DNA of 30,110 nt. Origin: Streptomyces wedmorensis (GTDB taxonomy: Bacteria > Actinomycetota > Actinomycetes > Streptomycetales > Streptomycetaceae). The DNA lies in assembly GCF_000716445.1 (NCBI RefSeq), contig NZ_JNWK01000078.1, positions 1-30,110 on the forward strand, read 5' to 3'. Every line of letters starts with the position of its first letter. Positions within the stretch are counted from its first letter, which is position 1. The notes under the pieces are model-generated. The model was not told the origin of the DNA. It worked only from the letters and a program-made list of their open reading frames with translations, and searched no databases. The position numbers and the translations under genes are program-made. Shown piece after piece: positions 1 to 6,938 of the stretch.

Positions 1-148
1 CGAACACGGTGCCCTCCGGGACGGTCAGGTCGATCCCGTCGAGGACGGTCTTCTCGCCGTAGGACTTGCGCAGTCCGTTCGCCGCGATGGCGGGGTGCGA
101 CTGGGGACTGTCGGCGCTTTTGGGTGTGGACATGACAGACGAAGGCAT
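1..148 (-). CDS. ABC transporter ATP-binding protein, N-terminal part (cut by window edge)
   Basis: The visible part begins MPSSVMSTPKSADS and continues with AIAANGLRKSYGEKTVLDGI and DLTVPEGTVF, the usual first beta strands of an ABC nucleotide-binding domain ahead of the Walker A loop, which lies outside the window. I chose the ATG at 148 because GGAGGG lies about 8 nt upstream; the in-frame ATG at 133 has no comparable site. It is the third gene of a minus-strand operon after the RHH regulator and the DUF4097 gene. In actinobacteria this gene order usually continues into an ABC permease, suggesting a drug or daunorubicin-type exporter. The substrate cannot be inferred from what is visible. 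Confidence 0.85.
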   Translation of the reverse strand, partial: MPSSVMSTPKSADSPQSHPAIAANGLRKSYGEKTVLDGIDLTVPEGTVF

Positions 149-218
149 GGAGCCCTCCTGTTTCGAAGGGGTGAAGGGGGCGAAGGAGCGAGGGGGTGAA
201 GGGCCGGTGCGGCCGGGG

Positions 219-1064
219 TCAGCCGCGGGCGCGGCGGATGTCGATGTTGCCGTGGCGGGTGCGGGCCCGGACCTCGACGGTGTCCTCGGTCTCCGCCGGG
301 CTCCCGGACGCGGTGAGGGAGTTGCGTACCTGGCCGGAGCCGGAGTTGACGTCGAGCCAGGCGGCGGTGCCCTCGCGGATGCCGACCTCGATGGCGCCGT
401 AGGCGGTCTCCAACTGCACCTTGCCGCGGGTGACTTCGCCCAAGCGCAGGGTGCCGTGCGCGGTGGTGGCGACGACCGAGCCGCCGGCGCGTGTGATGTC
501 GATGTCGCCGTTGGCGCCGCTCACCCGCAGGTCGCCGGTCGCGGTGCCGACGGTCGTGGTGCCGTGCGAGTTCTTCAGGACGGCGGGGCCGTCGACGAGG
601 CCGACGCGCAGGCTGCCCGAGCTGGTCGTGATCTCGGCCTTGCCCTCGACCCGGTCCACGGTGATCGAACCGTGCGCCGCGGTCAGGTGCAGCGGGCCGG
701 TGGTGTCGAGGCGGACGTCACCGGCGGAGGTCTTCACCCGTACCTCGCCGAGCCGCCCCTCGCCGATCACCTGGGCCCAGGCGCCGGTCAGGTCGACGTT
801 CGAGCCGGTGGGGAGTTCGACCGTCACGTCGACCGTGCCGGTGCGTCCCACGAGGTAGCGCTGCTTGGGCGTCTTGATGGTCAGGGTGCCGCTCGCGTAC
901 GAGACCTCGGTCTGGTCCGCCGCGCGGACGTCCTGGTCCTTCTTCGGGTCGCGGGGCCGCACCTCGACGACGGTGTCGGGGCGGTCGCCCGCGGTGAACT
1001 GGATGGAGCCGGCGTCCACGCGCGCCGTGGCCGAGATCGGTTCGGGAGTGTCGAAAGAAGGCAT
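219..1064 (-). CDS. DUF4097 family beta-strand repeat protein
   Basis: 281 aa, starting MPSFDTPEPISATARVDAGS. The body is a run of short strand-turn repeats (for example VKTSAGDVRLDTT, LTAAHGSITVDRV, ITTSSGSLRVGLV, TTAHGTLRLGEV, LETAYGAIEVGI), the pattern of the DUF4097 'putative adhesin' beta-helix fold. There is no signal peptide or membrane segment, so it is probably cytoplasmic despite the family nickname. An AGAGGAC ribosome site precedes the ATG. It lies between the RHH regulator upstream and an ABC ATPase 70 bp downstream, an arrangement I recognise as common in Streptomyces. Its molecular role is unknown. The family assignment is firm; any function is not. Confidence 0.85.
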   Translation of the reverse strand: MPSFDTPEPISATARVDAGSIQFTAGDRPDTVVEVRPRDPKKDQDVRAADQTEVSYASGTLTIKTPKQRYLVGRTGTVDVTVELPTGSNVDLTGAWAQVIGEGRLGEVRVKTSAGDVRLDTTGPLHLTAAHGSITVDRVEGKAEITTSSGSLRVGLVDGPAVLKNSHGTTTVGTATGDLRVSGANGDIDITRAGGSVVATTAHGTLRLGEVTRGKVQLETAYGAIEVGIREGTAAWLDVNSGSGQVRNSLTASGSPAETEDTVEVRARTRHGNIDIRRARG

Positions 1065-1187
1065 GGCTGTCCCGTCCTCTTGGGTCTTCGGATCGTCCCC
1101 GCTGGTGGGACGCGGTGTGGGTGAAGTGGTGCGGGCCGGTGGAGTCAGGGGCCTGCGCCCCTGGGCGGTGTCGTGTCGATCAGGCGC

Positions 1188-1227
1188 CTGGGGCCTGCCC
1201 GGCGGATCAGGGCCGGACAGGCCCTAG
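1188..1227 (-). terminator. 40-bp stop-codon hairpin, copy 1
   Basis: Read on the minus strand this begins CTAG, where TAG is the stop codon of the RHH gene, then folds with arms GGGCCTGTCCGGC and GCCGGGCAGGCCC (one mismatch pair) around a short loop. It is one of three copies in the window with the same length and the same orientation relative to the gene that ends in it (see 9717-9756 and 11730-11769). It probably acts as an intrinsic terminator without a U-tract, as is common in Streptomyces. Confidence 0.75.
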
Positions 1228-1742
1228 CGCACCCATCCGGTGAAGGTCTGTCCGACGGTCCGGGCCTTCTCCGGCGTACGCGGCCGGGCGCCGCCGTCGA
1301 CCGCCGCCGACACGGCGCGCACCAGCCATGCGTTGACCGACAGGCCTTCGCGGGCCGCGGCCTCCTCGGCGCGGACCTTGAGGTGGGCCGGTAGGCGCAG
1401 GTTCACGCGGGCCGTGCCGCCCTCGTCGCCTTCGGCGGGAGCCGGGGCGGGGAGCGGTTCGGCGGATGCGGCGGGTTCGGTGGAGGCGGCGGCGCCGTTG
1501 GGCGGCAGTGTCACGACGAAGTCGGGGTCGAGACCCCGCAGTCGTACGTCGACGGATCCGGGGGCGAGCTCGCGAGTGATCTCGTCCGTCGCCGCGGACA
1601 GCACGTTGAGCATGGTCAGTCGGGCCGCCGACTCCAGGGGAGCGGTCAGCCTGTCGGCCAGCTCGCGGGCCTCCTCGCCGCCGGCTTCGGCGGCCACCGC
1701 GAGTTCGCGGCGGAGGGTGTCGACATACGGGGTGAGGTCCAT
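1224..1742 (-). CDS. Ribbon-helix-helix regulator (HicB-antitoxin-like family)
   Basis: 172 aa. An N-terminal helical region (MDLTPYVDTLRRELAVAAEA) is followed by a Pro/Ala linker and then a C-terminal RHH motif at about residues 111-150: ARVNLRLPAHLKVRAEEAAA, then EGLSVNAWLVRAVSAA. RHH proteins of the Arc/CopG fold dimerise and put an antiparallel beta strand (here ARVNLRL) into the DNA major groove. Annotation pipelines often call these 'HicB family antitoxin', but there is no HicA toxin here. It leads the operon with DUF4097 and an ABC ATPase, so it is probably the operon's regulator. I chose the ATG at 1742; an upstream in-frame start at 1778 would run into the operator array. No clear ribosome site is visible. 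The stop codon lies inside the 40-bp hairpin. Confidence 0.8.
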   Translation of the reverse strand: MDLTPYVDTLRRELAVAAEAGGEEARELADRLTAPLESAARLTMLNVLSAATDEITRELAPGSVDVRLRGLDPDFVVTLPPNGAAASTEPAASAEPLPAPAPAEGDEGGTARVNLRLPAHLKVRAEEAAAREGLSVNAWLVRAVSAAVDGGARPRTPEKARTVGQTFTGWVR

Positions 1743-1950
1743 GACGCCATCATGGCACCACCGTGGCGCCACGCGCAAGCCTTGATGGCGTCCTCGGTGG
1801 CGCCGACCTTGTCATTCGCCCCTGACCTGCAGAAATGGTCTGGAAGTGACGAGCGTGTCGGTGGTGTCGCAGGGGGCTTGGTGGCACCGTATGGCGCTGG
1901 ATGGCGCCATGTAGCGCCATCCAGTGCCATGCGGTGCCATCCCGTGCCGC
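1741..1950. promoter_or_regulatory. Array of about 12 ATGGCGCCAT-like sites, probable RHH operator
   Basis: Matches to the palindrome ATGGCGCCAT occur at 1741, 1752, 1763, 1785 and 1797 (spacing 11, 11, 22, 12). After a gap of about 74 bp there is an unbroken 10-bp phase at 1881, 1891, 1901 (perfect), 1911, 1921, 1931 and 1941. Copies left of the perfect site keep the left half (ATGG or GTGG) best, and copies to its right keep the right half (GCCAT). The array overlaps the start of the RHH gene and lies 114 bp or more upstream of padR. Helical-turn phasing fits cooperative RHH dimers on one DNA face. The 1807-1880 gap could hold the operon promoter, but no convincing boxes were seen. Confidence 0.7.
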
Positions 1951-2063
1951 ATCGAGGACTCGGTCGAATCCGATCGCACGGTTATTGCTCGACGAACAGT
2001 TCCGATATATCGTCGAGGCATCGCGACAGTTCGACGATGAATCCCGATGGAAGGAGCGTTGCG

Positions 2064-2684
2064 ATGCGTTCACATGGACACGAGCACGGAAACGGACACG
2101 GGGCCGGGCGTGGGGGCTGCGGACCCGCGTTCCGGGGGGACTTCGAAGGGCGGCGGGCGGCGTTCGGCCCCTTCGGTCCCGGCTACGGGGGCGGTCCCTT
2201 CGGGGGCGGCTTCGGCGGGCGGGGGCGCGGTGGAGGCCGGGGGAGGGCGCGGCGCGGTGACGTGCGGGCCTCGATCCTGGCTCTGCTGAAGGACCGGTCG
2301 ATGCACGGGTACGAGATGATCCGCGAGATCGGCGAGCGCAGTGACGGGGCGTGGAGGCCCAGTCCGGGTTCCGTCTACCCGACCCTCCAGATGCTGGAGG
2401 ACGAGGGGCTGATCAGCAGTGCGAGCGAGGGCGGCAAGAAGCTGTTCACGCTGACCGACGCGGGGCGCGCCGAGGCCGAGGAAGGCCCGGAGGCTCCGTG
2501 GGAGGAGGCGGGGCGCGGTGTCGACTGGGAGGCCGTGAACGAGATCCGGCAGGCCGGCTTCGGTCTGATGGAGGCGTTCGGGCAGGTCTGGAAGACCGGC
2601 ACTCCCGAGCAGCGCCAGAAGGCGGTCGGCGTGATCAACGAGGCCCGCAAGAAGCTGTACCTGATCCTGGCCGACGAGCACTGA
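2064..2684 (+). CDS. PadR family transcriptional regulator
   Basis: 206 aa. The N-terminus is His/Gly-rich (MRSHGHEHGNGHG) and runs into a Gly/Phe/Arg-rich tail. A PadR winged helix begins near residue 70: RGDVRASILALLKDRSMHGY, then EMIREIGERSDGAWRPSPGS, VYPTLQMLEDEGLI and KKLFTLTDAGR. A C-terminal helix (about 170-206) supplies the dimer interface. PadR proteins mostly repress transporter or stress genes; here it faces the RHH/DUF4097/ABC operon. The start at 2064 is supported by AAGGAG 8 nt upstream. A perfect CGATATATCG palindrome at 2003-2012, AT-rich against the background, is a candidate auto-operator. The His cluster might bind metal, but low-complexity N-termini are common in this family in Streptomyces. 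Confidence 0.9.
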   Translation: MRSHGHEHGNGHGAGRGGCGPAFRGDFEGRRAAFGPFGPGYGGGPFGGGFGGRGRGGGRGRARRGDVRASILALLKDRSMHGYEMIREIGERSDGAWRPSPGSVYPTLQMLEDEGLISSASEGGKKLFTLTDAGRAEAEEGPEAPWEEAGRGVDWEAVNEIRQAGFGLMEAFGQVWKTGTPEQRQKAVGVINEARKKLYLILADEH

Positions 2685-2742
2685 CCGGTGCGCTGACGTT
2701 CGTACGGGTGCGGAAGGGCGTCCGACGGATGGGCGTGACGGT

Positions 2743-2777
2743 GAAGGGCCCCGCAGCGGTGTGCTGCGGGGCCCTTC
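2743..2777. terminator. Bidirectional hairpin terminator between padR and the SRPBCC gene
   Basis: Perfect 15-bp arms, GAAGGGCCCCGCAGC (2743-2757) and GCTGCGGGGCCCTTC (2763-2777), around a 5-nt loop. It lies between two convergent genes and can serve both. Confidence 0.9.
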
Positions 2778-2789
2778 CGGTCGTACGGG

Positions 2790-3218
2790 TCAGACGACGA
2801 GGCCCGACAGCTTGCGCAGGGACTCGGTCAGTGCCGCCGTCGCCGAGTCCTTCAGCTTGCCCGCCATCAGGGAGACCGCCGCACCGGTGAACTCGCCGTC
2901 GATCCGCACGGTCGTCGCGTCGCCGTCGGCCGCCAGTGAGTAGCGGGTGGCGACGATGACGCCCATCGGGCCCTTGCCCTTGATGGCGAAGGCCCGCTCG
3001 GACTCCAGCTCCTCGACCGTCCAGAGGACCTCGGCCGGGAAGCCCATGAGCTTCATGTTCTCCGTGAAGGTGGCGCCCGCTTCCAGGGAGGCGGGGCCGC
3101 CGTTCGGGAAGTTGGTGTGGGTGGCGTTCCACTCGCCGTACGAGGCGAAGTCGGTGAGCTGCGCCCAGACCTTCCCCGCCGGCGCCTCGATCCGTGCCTC
3201 CGCGCTGACTTCGGCCAT
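2790..3218 (-). CDS. SRPBCC (START-like, CoxG/polyketide-cyclase type) family protein
   Basis: 142 aa. It starts MAEVSAEARIEAPAGKVWAQ, the typical first strand and helix of the SRPBCC fold, followed by LTDFASYGEWNATHTNFPNG. The long C-terminal helix carries SLMAGKLKDSATAALTESLR. This fold makes a deep hydrophobic pocket for lipids, polyketides or other small ligands. There is no signal peptide, so it is cytoplasmic. AAGGGG upstream of the ATG supports the start, and a sigma70-like promoter lies about 45 bp upstream. No biosynthetic neighbour suggests a ligand, so its role remains open. Confidence 0.85.
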   Translation of the reverse strand: MAEVSAEARIEAPAGKVWAQLTDFASYGEWNATHTNFPNGGPASLEAGATFTENMKLMGFPAEVLWTVEELESERAFAIKGKGPMGVIVATRYSLAADGDATTVRIDGEFTGAAVSLMAGKLKDSATAALTESLRKLSGLVV

Positions 3219-3262
3219 GAGACCACCCCTTCACGCGTGCCAACTGGGTTCCGGTGTCGCGG

Positions 3263-3291
3263 AACGTAGCGGGGTGGCCGTGAACATTCAA
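3263..3291 (-). promoter_or_regulatory. Predicted promoter of the SRPBCC gene
   Basis: On the minus strand, TTGAAT (3291-3286), a 17-bp spacer and TACGTT (3268-3263) match the housekeeping sigma consensus reasonably well. It would give a leader of about 40 nt with an AAGGGG ribosome site. It overlaps the 3' end of the small upstream gene. Confidence 0.45.
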
Positions 3292-3503
3292 TACTGATGA
3301 ACCGTCAGTTCTGCGGCGGCCGGACCCGCCCCGTCGCCGATCCACCAGATCTCCGAGGCGTCGAAGCTGTCGGACGCGCGGGGCGCCCCGTCCTCCTCGT
3401 GGCAGTGGAACGCGGCCCAGAACAGATCGGCCGGCAGCGCTTCCCGGGGTGCGTACACCCGGTACACGTACTGCCGCCCGTCCAGCGCGAGCAGGGCCAC
3501 CAT
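3288..3503 (-). CDS. Small hypothetical protein
   Basis: 71 aa from an ATG at 3503: MVALLALDGRQYVYRVYAPR, then EALPADLFWAAFHCHEE and SEIWWIGDGAGPAAAELTVH. The composition is protein-like: aromatic-rich, ending in an acidic and Trp-rich stretch. I do not recognise the family. The frame stays open upstream to 3659, but that extension is Arg/Pro-rich and looks like read-through of GC-rich DNA. A GTG three codons earlier is an alternative start. No clear ribosome site supports either start, so the boundaries are uncertain. Confidence 0.4.
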   Translation of the reverse strand: MVALLALDGRQYVYRVYAPREALPADLFWAAFHCHEEDGAPRASDSFDASEIWWIGDGAGPAAAELTVHQY

Positions 3504-3708
3504 CCAGAACACGACCGGAAGACGTGCGGGGCGGGGCCCGTGGTTGCAACAGGGGCGCGAAGCAAGGCGGCGCGCGCCCTTCGGGGGCGGTGGGCGCGAT
3601 CTCATCCGTAAGGAGGAGGAACCGCGCACCCGTGCCCAACTCCGGTGGGATGCGGACATGCTTCTCCCCGGTGATGCTCCGGCCCCCTCCGCCTGATGAG
3701 GTGGGAGG

Positions 3709-4521
3709 GTGCACCTTCCCGTCCCGTTCCCTCAGCCCCTCCGGCAGTCCGTCGCGCTGCGCGCGGAGCTCGCGTCCTTCCTGACGCCGTCGCTCGAGGC
3801 GGTCGTGACGGGCGCCCGCCGCAGAGCGCTCCGGGACGGGGACCGCCAGATCGACACCGCGCACCTCCTCCACGCGCTCGTCGAGTCGGACCCCGAGGCC
3901 GGCGCGGCGTTCGAGGACGGCCGCCGGCTCGCCCGGGTCCTCGGCTACCTGGCCCAGCGGTCCATCGGGTACGGCCTGCGCTGGCAGCGCTCGGTCGAGG
4001 ACTCCGCTTCCGGGCGCCTGCTCCCCGCCGTACGCGGCGCCGAACCGCAGGGCGCCCGGGCCTCCGGCTGGTCGCCCGCGGCCGCCGCCGCCCTGGAAGG
4101 TGCCTTCCGTCGGGCCGTCGGGCGCGGCGAGGACCGCGTCCGCGGCCTCGACCTGCTCGCGGTGATGGCCGCCGACCCGGAGAGCCGCGCCGTCGAAGTG
4201 CTGCGCCGCGCGGGAGTGGACCCGGTCGCGCTGGCCGCCGGGATCGACGGCCGCGCCGAGCGCGGTGTCGAACCGCGAGTCGAGATCCGCACCGATCCGC
4301 GAGCGGAGGACCCCATCGATCCGCGCGCCGAGATCCGTGTCGATGTCAGTGCCGAGATGTGTGTCGATCCGCGCGCCCGGACCCGTGCCGATGTCCGTGC
4401 CGGGACCCGGATCGATCCGCGCGCCGAGCCCCCTGTCGGCGTCCGCGTGGGTGCCCCCGCGGACGCCCTCGCGGACGGTCGTGCCGATACGCGCGGCGAG
4501 GAGCCGTCTCAACAGGTGTAA
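3709..4521 (+). CDS. Clp N-terminal (Clp-R) domain protein with a repeat tail
   Basis: 270 aa from GTG. There are two Clp-N helical repeats, at about residues 20-75 (AELASFLTPSLEAVVTGARR, then QIDTAHLLHALVESDPEAGA) and about 115-175 (LEGAFRRAVGRGEDRVRGLD, then LLAVMAADPESRAVEVLRRA). In ClpA/ClpC this module recruits substrates or adaptors. No AAA+ ATPase domain follows, so it is a stand-alone Clp-N protein, a type frequent in Streptomyces. From about residue 187 the protein becomes a degenerate octapeptide-like repeat of the kind PRAEIRVD. GAGGTGGGAGG precedes the start. Cytoplasmic; the partner protease or chaperone is unknown. Confidence 0.75.
   Translation: MHLPVPFPQPLRQSVALRAELASFLTPSLEAVVTGARRRALRDGDRQIDTAHLLHALVESDPEAGAAFEDGRRLARVLGYLAQRSIGYGLRWQRSVEDSASGRLLPAVRGAEPQGARASGWSPAAAAALEGAFRRAVGRGEDRVRGLDLLAVMAADPESRAVEVLRRAGVDPVALAAGIDGRAERGVEPRVEIRTDPRAEDPIDPRAEIRVDVSAEMCVDPRARTRADVRAGTRIDPRAEPPVGVRVGAPADALADGRADTRGEEPSQQV
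4269..4440 (+). repeat. Imperfect in-frame tandem repeat in the Clp-N gene
   Basis: Units of about 24-27 bp around GATCCGCGCGCCGAGATCCG recur about six times and encode variants of (D/E)PRAEIR(V/T)D. This gives a disordered tail with alternating charge at about residues 187-245. Confidence 0.6.
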
Positions 4522-4538
4522 CGGGGGTTACGCACCTG
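4513..4538. promoter_or_regulatory. Imperfect inverted repeat before the first EamA gene
   Basis: CAGGTG (4513-4518) and CACCTG (4533-4538) flank GTAAC (4518-4522) and GTTAC (4527-4531). It overlaps the stop codon of the Clp-N gene and lies 25 bp upstream of the exporter start. It could be an operator or a weak terminator; nothing else decides. Confidence 0.3.
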
Positions 4539-4562
4539 ACGGCGTCCTGTCATCATGGCCGG

Positions 4563-5621
4563 ATGTACGCGTCTCAGGGGAGAAGCGCAGGCCTGGGACT
4601 CGCCCTGGCCTCGGCCTTCGCATTCGGTGGTTCAGGAGTGGCTGCGAAGCCGCTCATCGAGGCGGGACTCGACCCGCTCCATGTGGTGTGGCTCCGGGTC
4701 ACCGGCGCCGCGCTCGTCATGCTGCCCGTGGCGTGGCGCCACCGGGACCTGCTGCGTCGCAAACCCGCCCTGCTCGTGGGCTTCGGCCTGCTCGCCGTCG
4801 CCGGTGTCCAGGCCTTCTACTTCGCCTCGATCTCCCGGATTCCGGTCGGGGTCGCCCTGCTCATCGAATACCTCGCGCCCGCCCTCGTCCTGGGCTGGGT
4901 CCGGTTCGTCCAGCGCCGCCCGGTCACCCGCGCCGCCGCCGTCGGCGTGATCCTCGCCGCCGGCGGTCTCGCCTGCGTCGTCCAGATCTGGTCCGGGCTG
5001 AGCTTCGACCTCCTCGGCCTGCTCCTCGCGCTCGCCGCCGCCTGCTGCCAGGTCGGCTACTTCGTCCTCTCCGACCAGGGCTCCGACGAGGCCGGGCAGG
5101 CCGACCCGCTCGGCGTCATCGCGTACGGCCTGCTCATCGGCGCGCTCGTCCTCACCGTCGTGGCCCGCCCGTGGGGCATGGACTGGGCGCTCCTCGGCGG
5201 CCGCGCAGACATGAACGGCAGCAGCGTGCCCGCCTGGCTGCTGCTCGGCTGGATCGTGCTGATCGCGACCGTCCTCGCGTACGTCACCGGCGTCATCTCG
5301 GTGCGCCGGCTGTCCCCGCAGGTGGCGGGCGTGGTGGCCTGTCTGGAGGCCGTCATCGCGACGGTCCTGGCCTGGGTCCTGCTCGGCGAGCACCTGGAGG
5401 CCCCGCAGATCATCGGCGGTGCGGTGGTTCTCGTCGGCGCCTTCATCGCTCAGTCGTCGACGCCGAAGGCGCCTGCGTCCGCGCCCGTGGCGGGCTCCGC
5501 CGCGGGGGCGGGAGCCGGGGGCGTTGCCGGGCCCGGCGGGGACGCGGGCGGGACGGGGGCCGTCGCCGAGGCCGGTGACGTGGTCGGACCGGAGTTGTCG
5601 GCCGGCCGGACCGCCCCATAG
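4563..5621 (+). CDS. EamA/DMT family transporter 1
   Basis: 352 aa. Ten predicted membrane segments in two EamA halves, from [20 protein letters not shown] and [12 protein letters not shown] to [20 protein letters not shown] and [14 protein letters not shown]. The conserved EamA features are present: an early helix ending in AKPLIEAG, the [19 protein letters not shown] helix pair and the terminal [15 protein letters not shown] turn. Members of this RhtA/YddG-like group export amino acids or small metabolites. About 60 residues of Ala/Gly-rich low-complexity sequence follow the last helix, an unusual cytoplasmic tail. The start is the ATG at 4563; no good ribosome site is visible, so a leaderless or slightly different start is possible. 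A promoter for the downstream leader lies in its last codons. Confidence 0.85.
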   Translation: MYASQGRSAGLGLALASAFAFGGSGVAAKPLIEAGLDPLHVVWLRVTGAALVMLPVAWRHRDLLRRKPALLVGFGLLAVAGVQAFYFASISRIPVGVALLIEYLAPALVLGWVRFVQRRPVTRAAAVGVILAAGGLACVVQIWSGLSFDLLGLLLALAAACCQVGYFVLSDQGSDEAGQADPLGVIAYGLLIGALVLTVVARPWGMDWALLGGRADMNGSSVPAWLLLGWIVLIATVLAYVTGVISVRRLSPQVAGVVACLEAVIATVLAWVLLGEHLEAPQIIGGAVVLVGAFIAQSSTPKAPASAPVAGSAAGAGAGGVAGPGGDAGGTGAVAEAGDVVGPELSAGRTAP

Positions 5622-5631
5622 GGTGCCGACC
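5595..5631 (+). promoter_or_regulatory. Promoter for the leader ORF and second EamA gene
   Basis: TTGTCG (5595-5600), an 18-bp spacer and TAGGGT (5619-5624) lie within the last codons of the upstream gene. The expected transcription start falls at about 5631-5632, on the ATG of the 11-codon leader ORF, so that ORF would be leaderless. Confidence 0.55.
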
Positions 5632-5667
5632 ATGCATGCGACCGTGCTTCCGCCTCCCGCCGCCTAG
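5632..5667 (+). CDS. Leaderless 11-residue leader peptide ORF (putative)
   Basis: Encodes [11 protein letters not shown] then TAG. The ATG lies 7 bp after a TAGGGT -10 box, the spacing for leaderless initiation in actinobacteria. Three consecutive prolines are a known cause of ribosome slowing. The stop codon touches the 5' strand of a long-range stem (5667-5757), and the EamA gene follows. This is the layout of a ribosome-dependent attenuator. No regulatory amino-acid run other than Pro is present, so the signal is unknown. Expression is inferred only. Confidence 0.45.
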   Translation: MHATVLPPPAA

Positions 5668-5757
5668 CGCGCGGAGACACTCCTCGACGAAGACCGGGCT
5701 CGGCTGGGCGTTCCTCGCCCCCGAGCGGTTCGTCGCTGCCCGCGCGCGGAGCCCAGC
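5667..5757 (+). ncRNA. Folded 5' leader of the second EamA gene, candidate attenuator
   Basis: Outer stem: GCGCGCGG (5667-5674) with CCGCGCGC (5740-5747). Inner stem: CGACGAA (5685-5691) with TTCGTCG (5729-5735), extended by CCG with CGG and by CTCGG (5699-5703) with CCGAG (5721-5725). A competing pairing, GCTGGGC (5703-5709) with GCCCAGC (5751-5757), would link the inner loop to sequence beyond the outer stem, as a pseudoknot or alternative fold. A ribosome stalled on the leader ORF would block the outer stem. No U-tract follows, so control might act on translation at GGAGAAG (5784-5790) or through Rho. I do not recognise a named riboswitch. Confidence 0.5.
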
Positions 5758-5794
5758 GACCACCTTTCCCTCCTGTCTTCCACGGAGAAGTCAC

Positions 5795-6763
5795 GTGTCG
5801 AACTCCTCGGAATCCGCCCTGTCCGTCGGGCGGAGCCTCCTCTATCTGATCGTCGCCGGGATCGCCTGGGGCACGGCCGGTGCCGCGGCGTCGCTGATCT
5901 TCCGGATCAGCGACATGGGCCCGCTGGCCCTCTCGTTCTGGCGTTGCGTCGGCGGCCTCGTCCTTCTGCTCGGCGCGCTCGCGCTGCGGCCGCGACGGGT
6001 CGCGGCCCGCACCGCCGGCGAGTCGCGAGGCCGGCGGACGGCCCGCGTCCTCGGTACGGGCATCGGACTCACCGTCTTCCAGAGCGCGTACTTCGCCGCC
6101 GTCCAGGCGACCGGTCTCGCGGTCGGCACGGTCGTCACCCTCGGCGCGGGCCCCGTCCTCATCGCGGTCGGCGCCCGCCTCGCCATGGGAGAACGCCTCG
6201 GCCGCGGCGGGATCGCCGCCGTCGCCGGGGCGCTGGCCGGGCTCGCCGTACTCGTCCTCGGCGGTGGCGCGGCGGAAGTCAGGCCGCTGGGCGTCGCCCT
6301 CGCGGTCGTCTCGGCGGCCGGATACGCGGCGATCACCCTGCTCACCCGGTGGCTCGGCAGGGACGGCGGCGGTACGGACGCCCTGGCGACCACCACCTGG
6401 GCCTTCGCGATCGGGGCCGTCGGGCTGCTGCCCGCGGCGCTCGCCGAGGGGCTCGTACCGCACACGGACGCGCCCGTGAGCGTGGTGCTCCTGCTGGTCT
6501 ACGTGGCGGCGGTGCCCACGGCGCTCGCGTACGCGCTGTACTTCGCCGGGGCGGCCGTCGTCCGGGCCGCCACCGTCTCCGTGATCATGCTCCTGGAGCC
6601 GGTGAGCGCGGCCCTGATCGCCGTCTCCCTGCTCGGCGAGGAGCTCACCGCCGCGATCGTCCTCGGGACGCTGCTGCTCCTCGCCGCCGTCACCGGCCTC
6701 GCGTTCGCGGAGGCCCGGACGGCGGTGGCGGAACGCAGGAGGGAGGCCGCCGTCGCGGTCTAG
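5795..6763 (+). CDS. EamA/DMT family transporter 2
   Basis: 322 aa from the GTG at 5795, preceded by GGAGAAG at a 4-nt gap. Ten hydrophobic segments in two EamA repeats: [20 protein letters not shown] and [20 protein letters not shown] in the first, [20 protein letters not shown] and [20 protein letters not shown] in the second. The motif [19 protein letters not shown] and the final LLGEEL turn are typical of the family. It is an inner-membrane exporter of unknown substrate. The frame remains open upstream through the leader region, but that part has a different composition and no ribosome site. It is preceded by its own promoter, leader ORF and folded leader, so its expression is probably tuned separately from the first exporter. 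Confidence 0.88.
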   Translation: MSNSSESALSVGRSLLYLIVAGIAWGTAGAAASLIFRISDMGPLALSFWRCVGGLVLLLGALALRPRRVAARTAGESRGRRTARVLGTGIGLTVFQSAYFAAVQATGLAVGTVVTLGAGPVLIAVGARLAMGERLGRGGIAAVAGALAGLAVLVLGGGAAEVRPLGVALAVVSAAGYAAITLLTRWLGRDGGGTDALATTTWAFAIGAVGLLPAALAEGLVPHTDAPVSVVLLLVYVAAVPTALAYALYFAGAAVVRAATVSVIMLLEPVSAALIAVSLLGEELTAAIVLGTLLLLAAVTGLAFAEARTAVAERRREAAVAV

Positions 6764-6784
6764 TGCGCGTGCGCGTACGGCGGC

Positions 6785-6812
6785 GGGGCGCGGGCCTGGT
6801 GGCCCGCGCCCC
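6785..6812. terminator. Hairpin terminator after the second EamA gene
   Basis: Perfect 12-bp arms GGGGCGCGGGCC and GGCCCGCGCCCC around a TGGT loop, between convergent genes. Confidence 0.85.
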
Positions 6813-6856
6813 GGTCCGGGTGGATGCGGCGGTGCGGCCGTCCGGCCGGATGTTCC

Positions 6857-6930
6857 GGTCGGGACCGGTCGTCGTGGTCGGGACCGGTCGTCGCGGTCCG
6901 GTCCGGTGTCGCGGTCCGGTCCGGTGGTCC
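6857..6930. repeat. Short tandem repeats between convergent genes
   Basis: Two 19-bp units of GGTCGGGACCGGTCGTCGT (the second ends in C), followed by two related 18-bp units beginning GGTCCGGTCCGGTG. Non-coding, just before the 3' end of the PaiB-like gene. Confidence 0.7.
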
Positions 6931-6938
6931 GGGCGGCG

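Noticed and set aside
1224..1742. Toxin-antitoxin module (HicAB)
   Set aside because: Only the RHH-type protein is present. No HicA-like small toxin adjoins, and the neighbours are DUF4097 and ABC genes.
1741..1950. Regular short repeats as a CRISPR array
   Set aside because: Units are 10-bp palindromes in direct contact, with no spacers and no cas genes.
2635..4512. Very long open frame on the minus strand (about 625 codons) with IDTDLGARID-like repeats
   Set aside because: It runs antisense through the SRPBCC and Clp-N genes. The repeats are the antisense reading of the Clp-N tail, and composition is Arg/Gly/Pro-rich as expected from GC-rich DNA.
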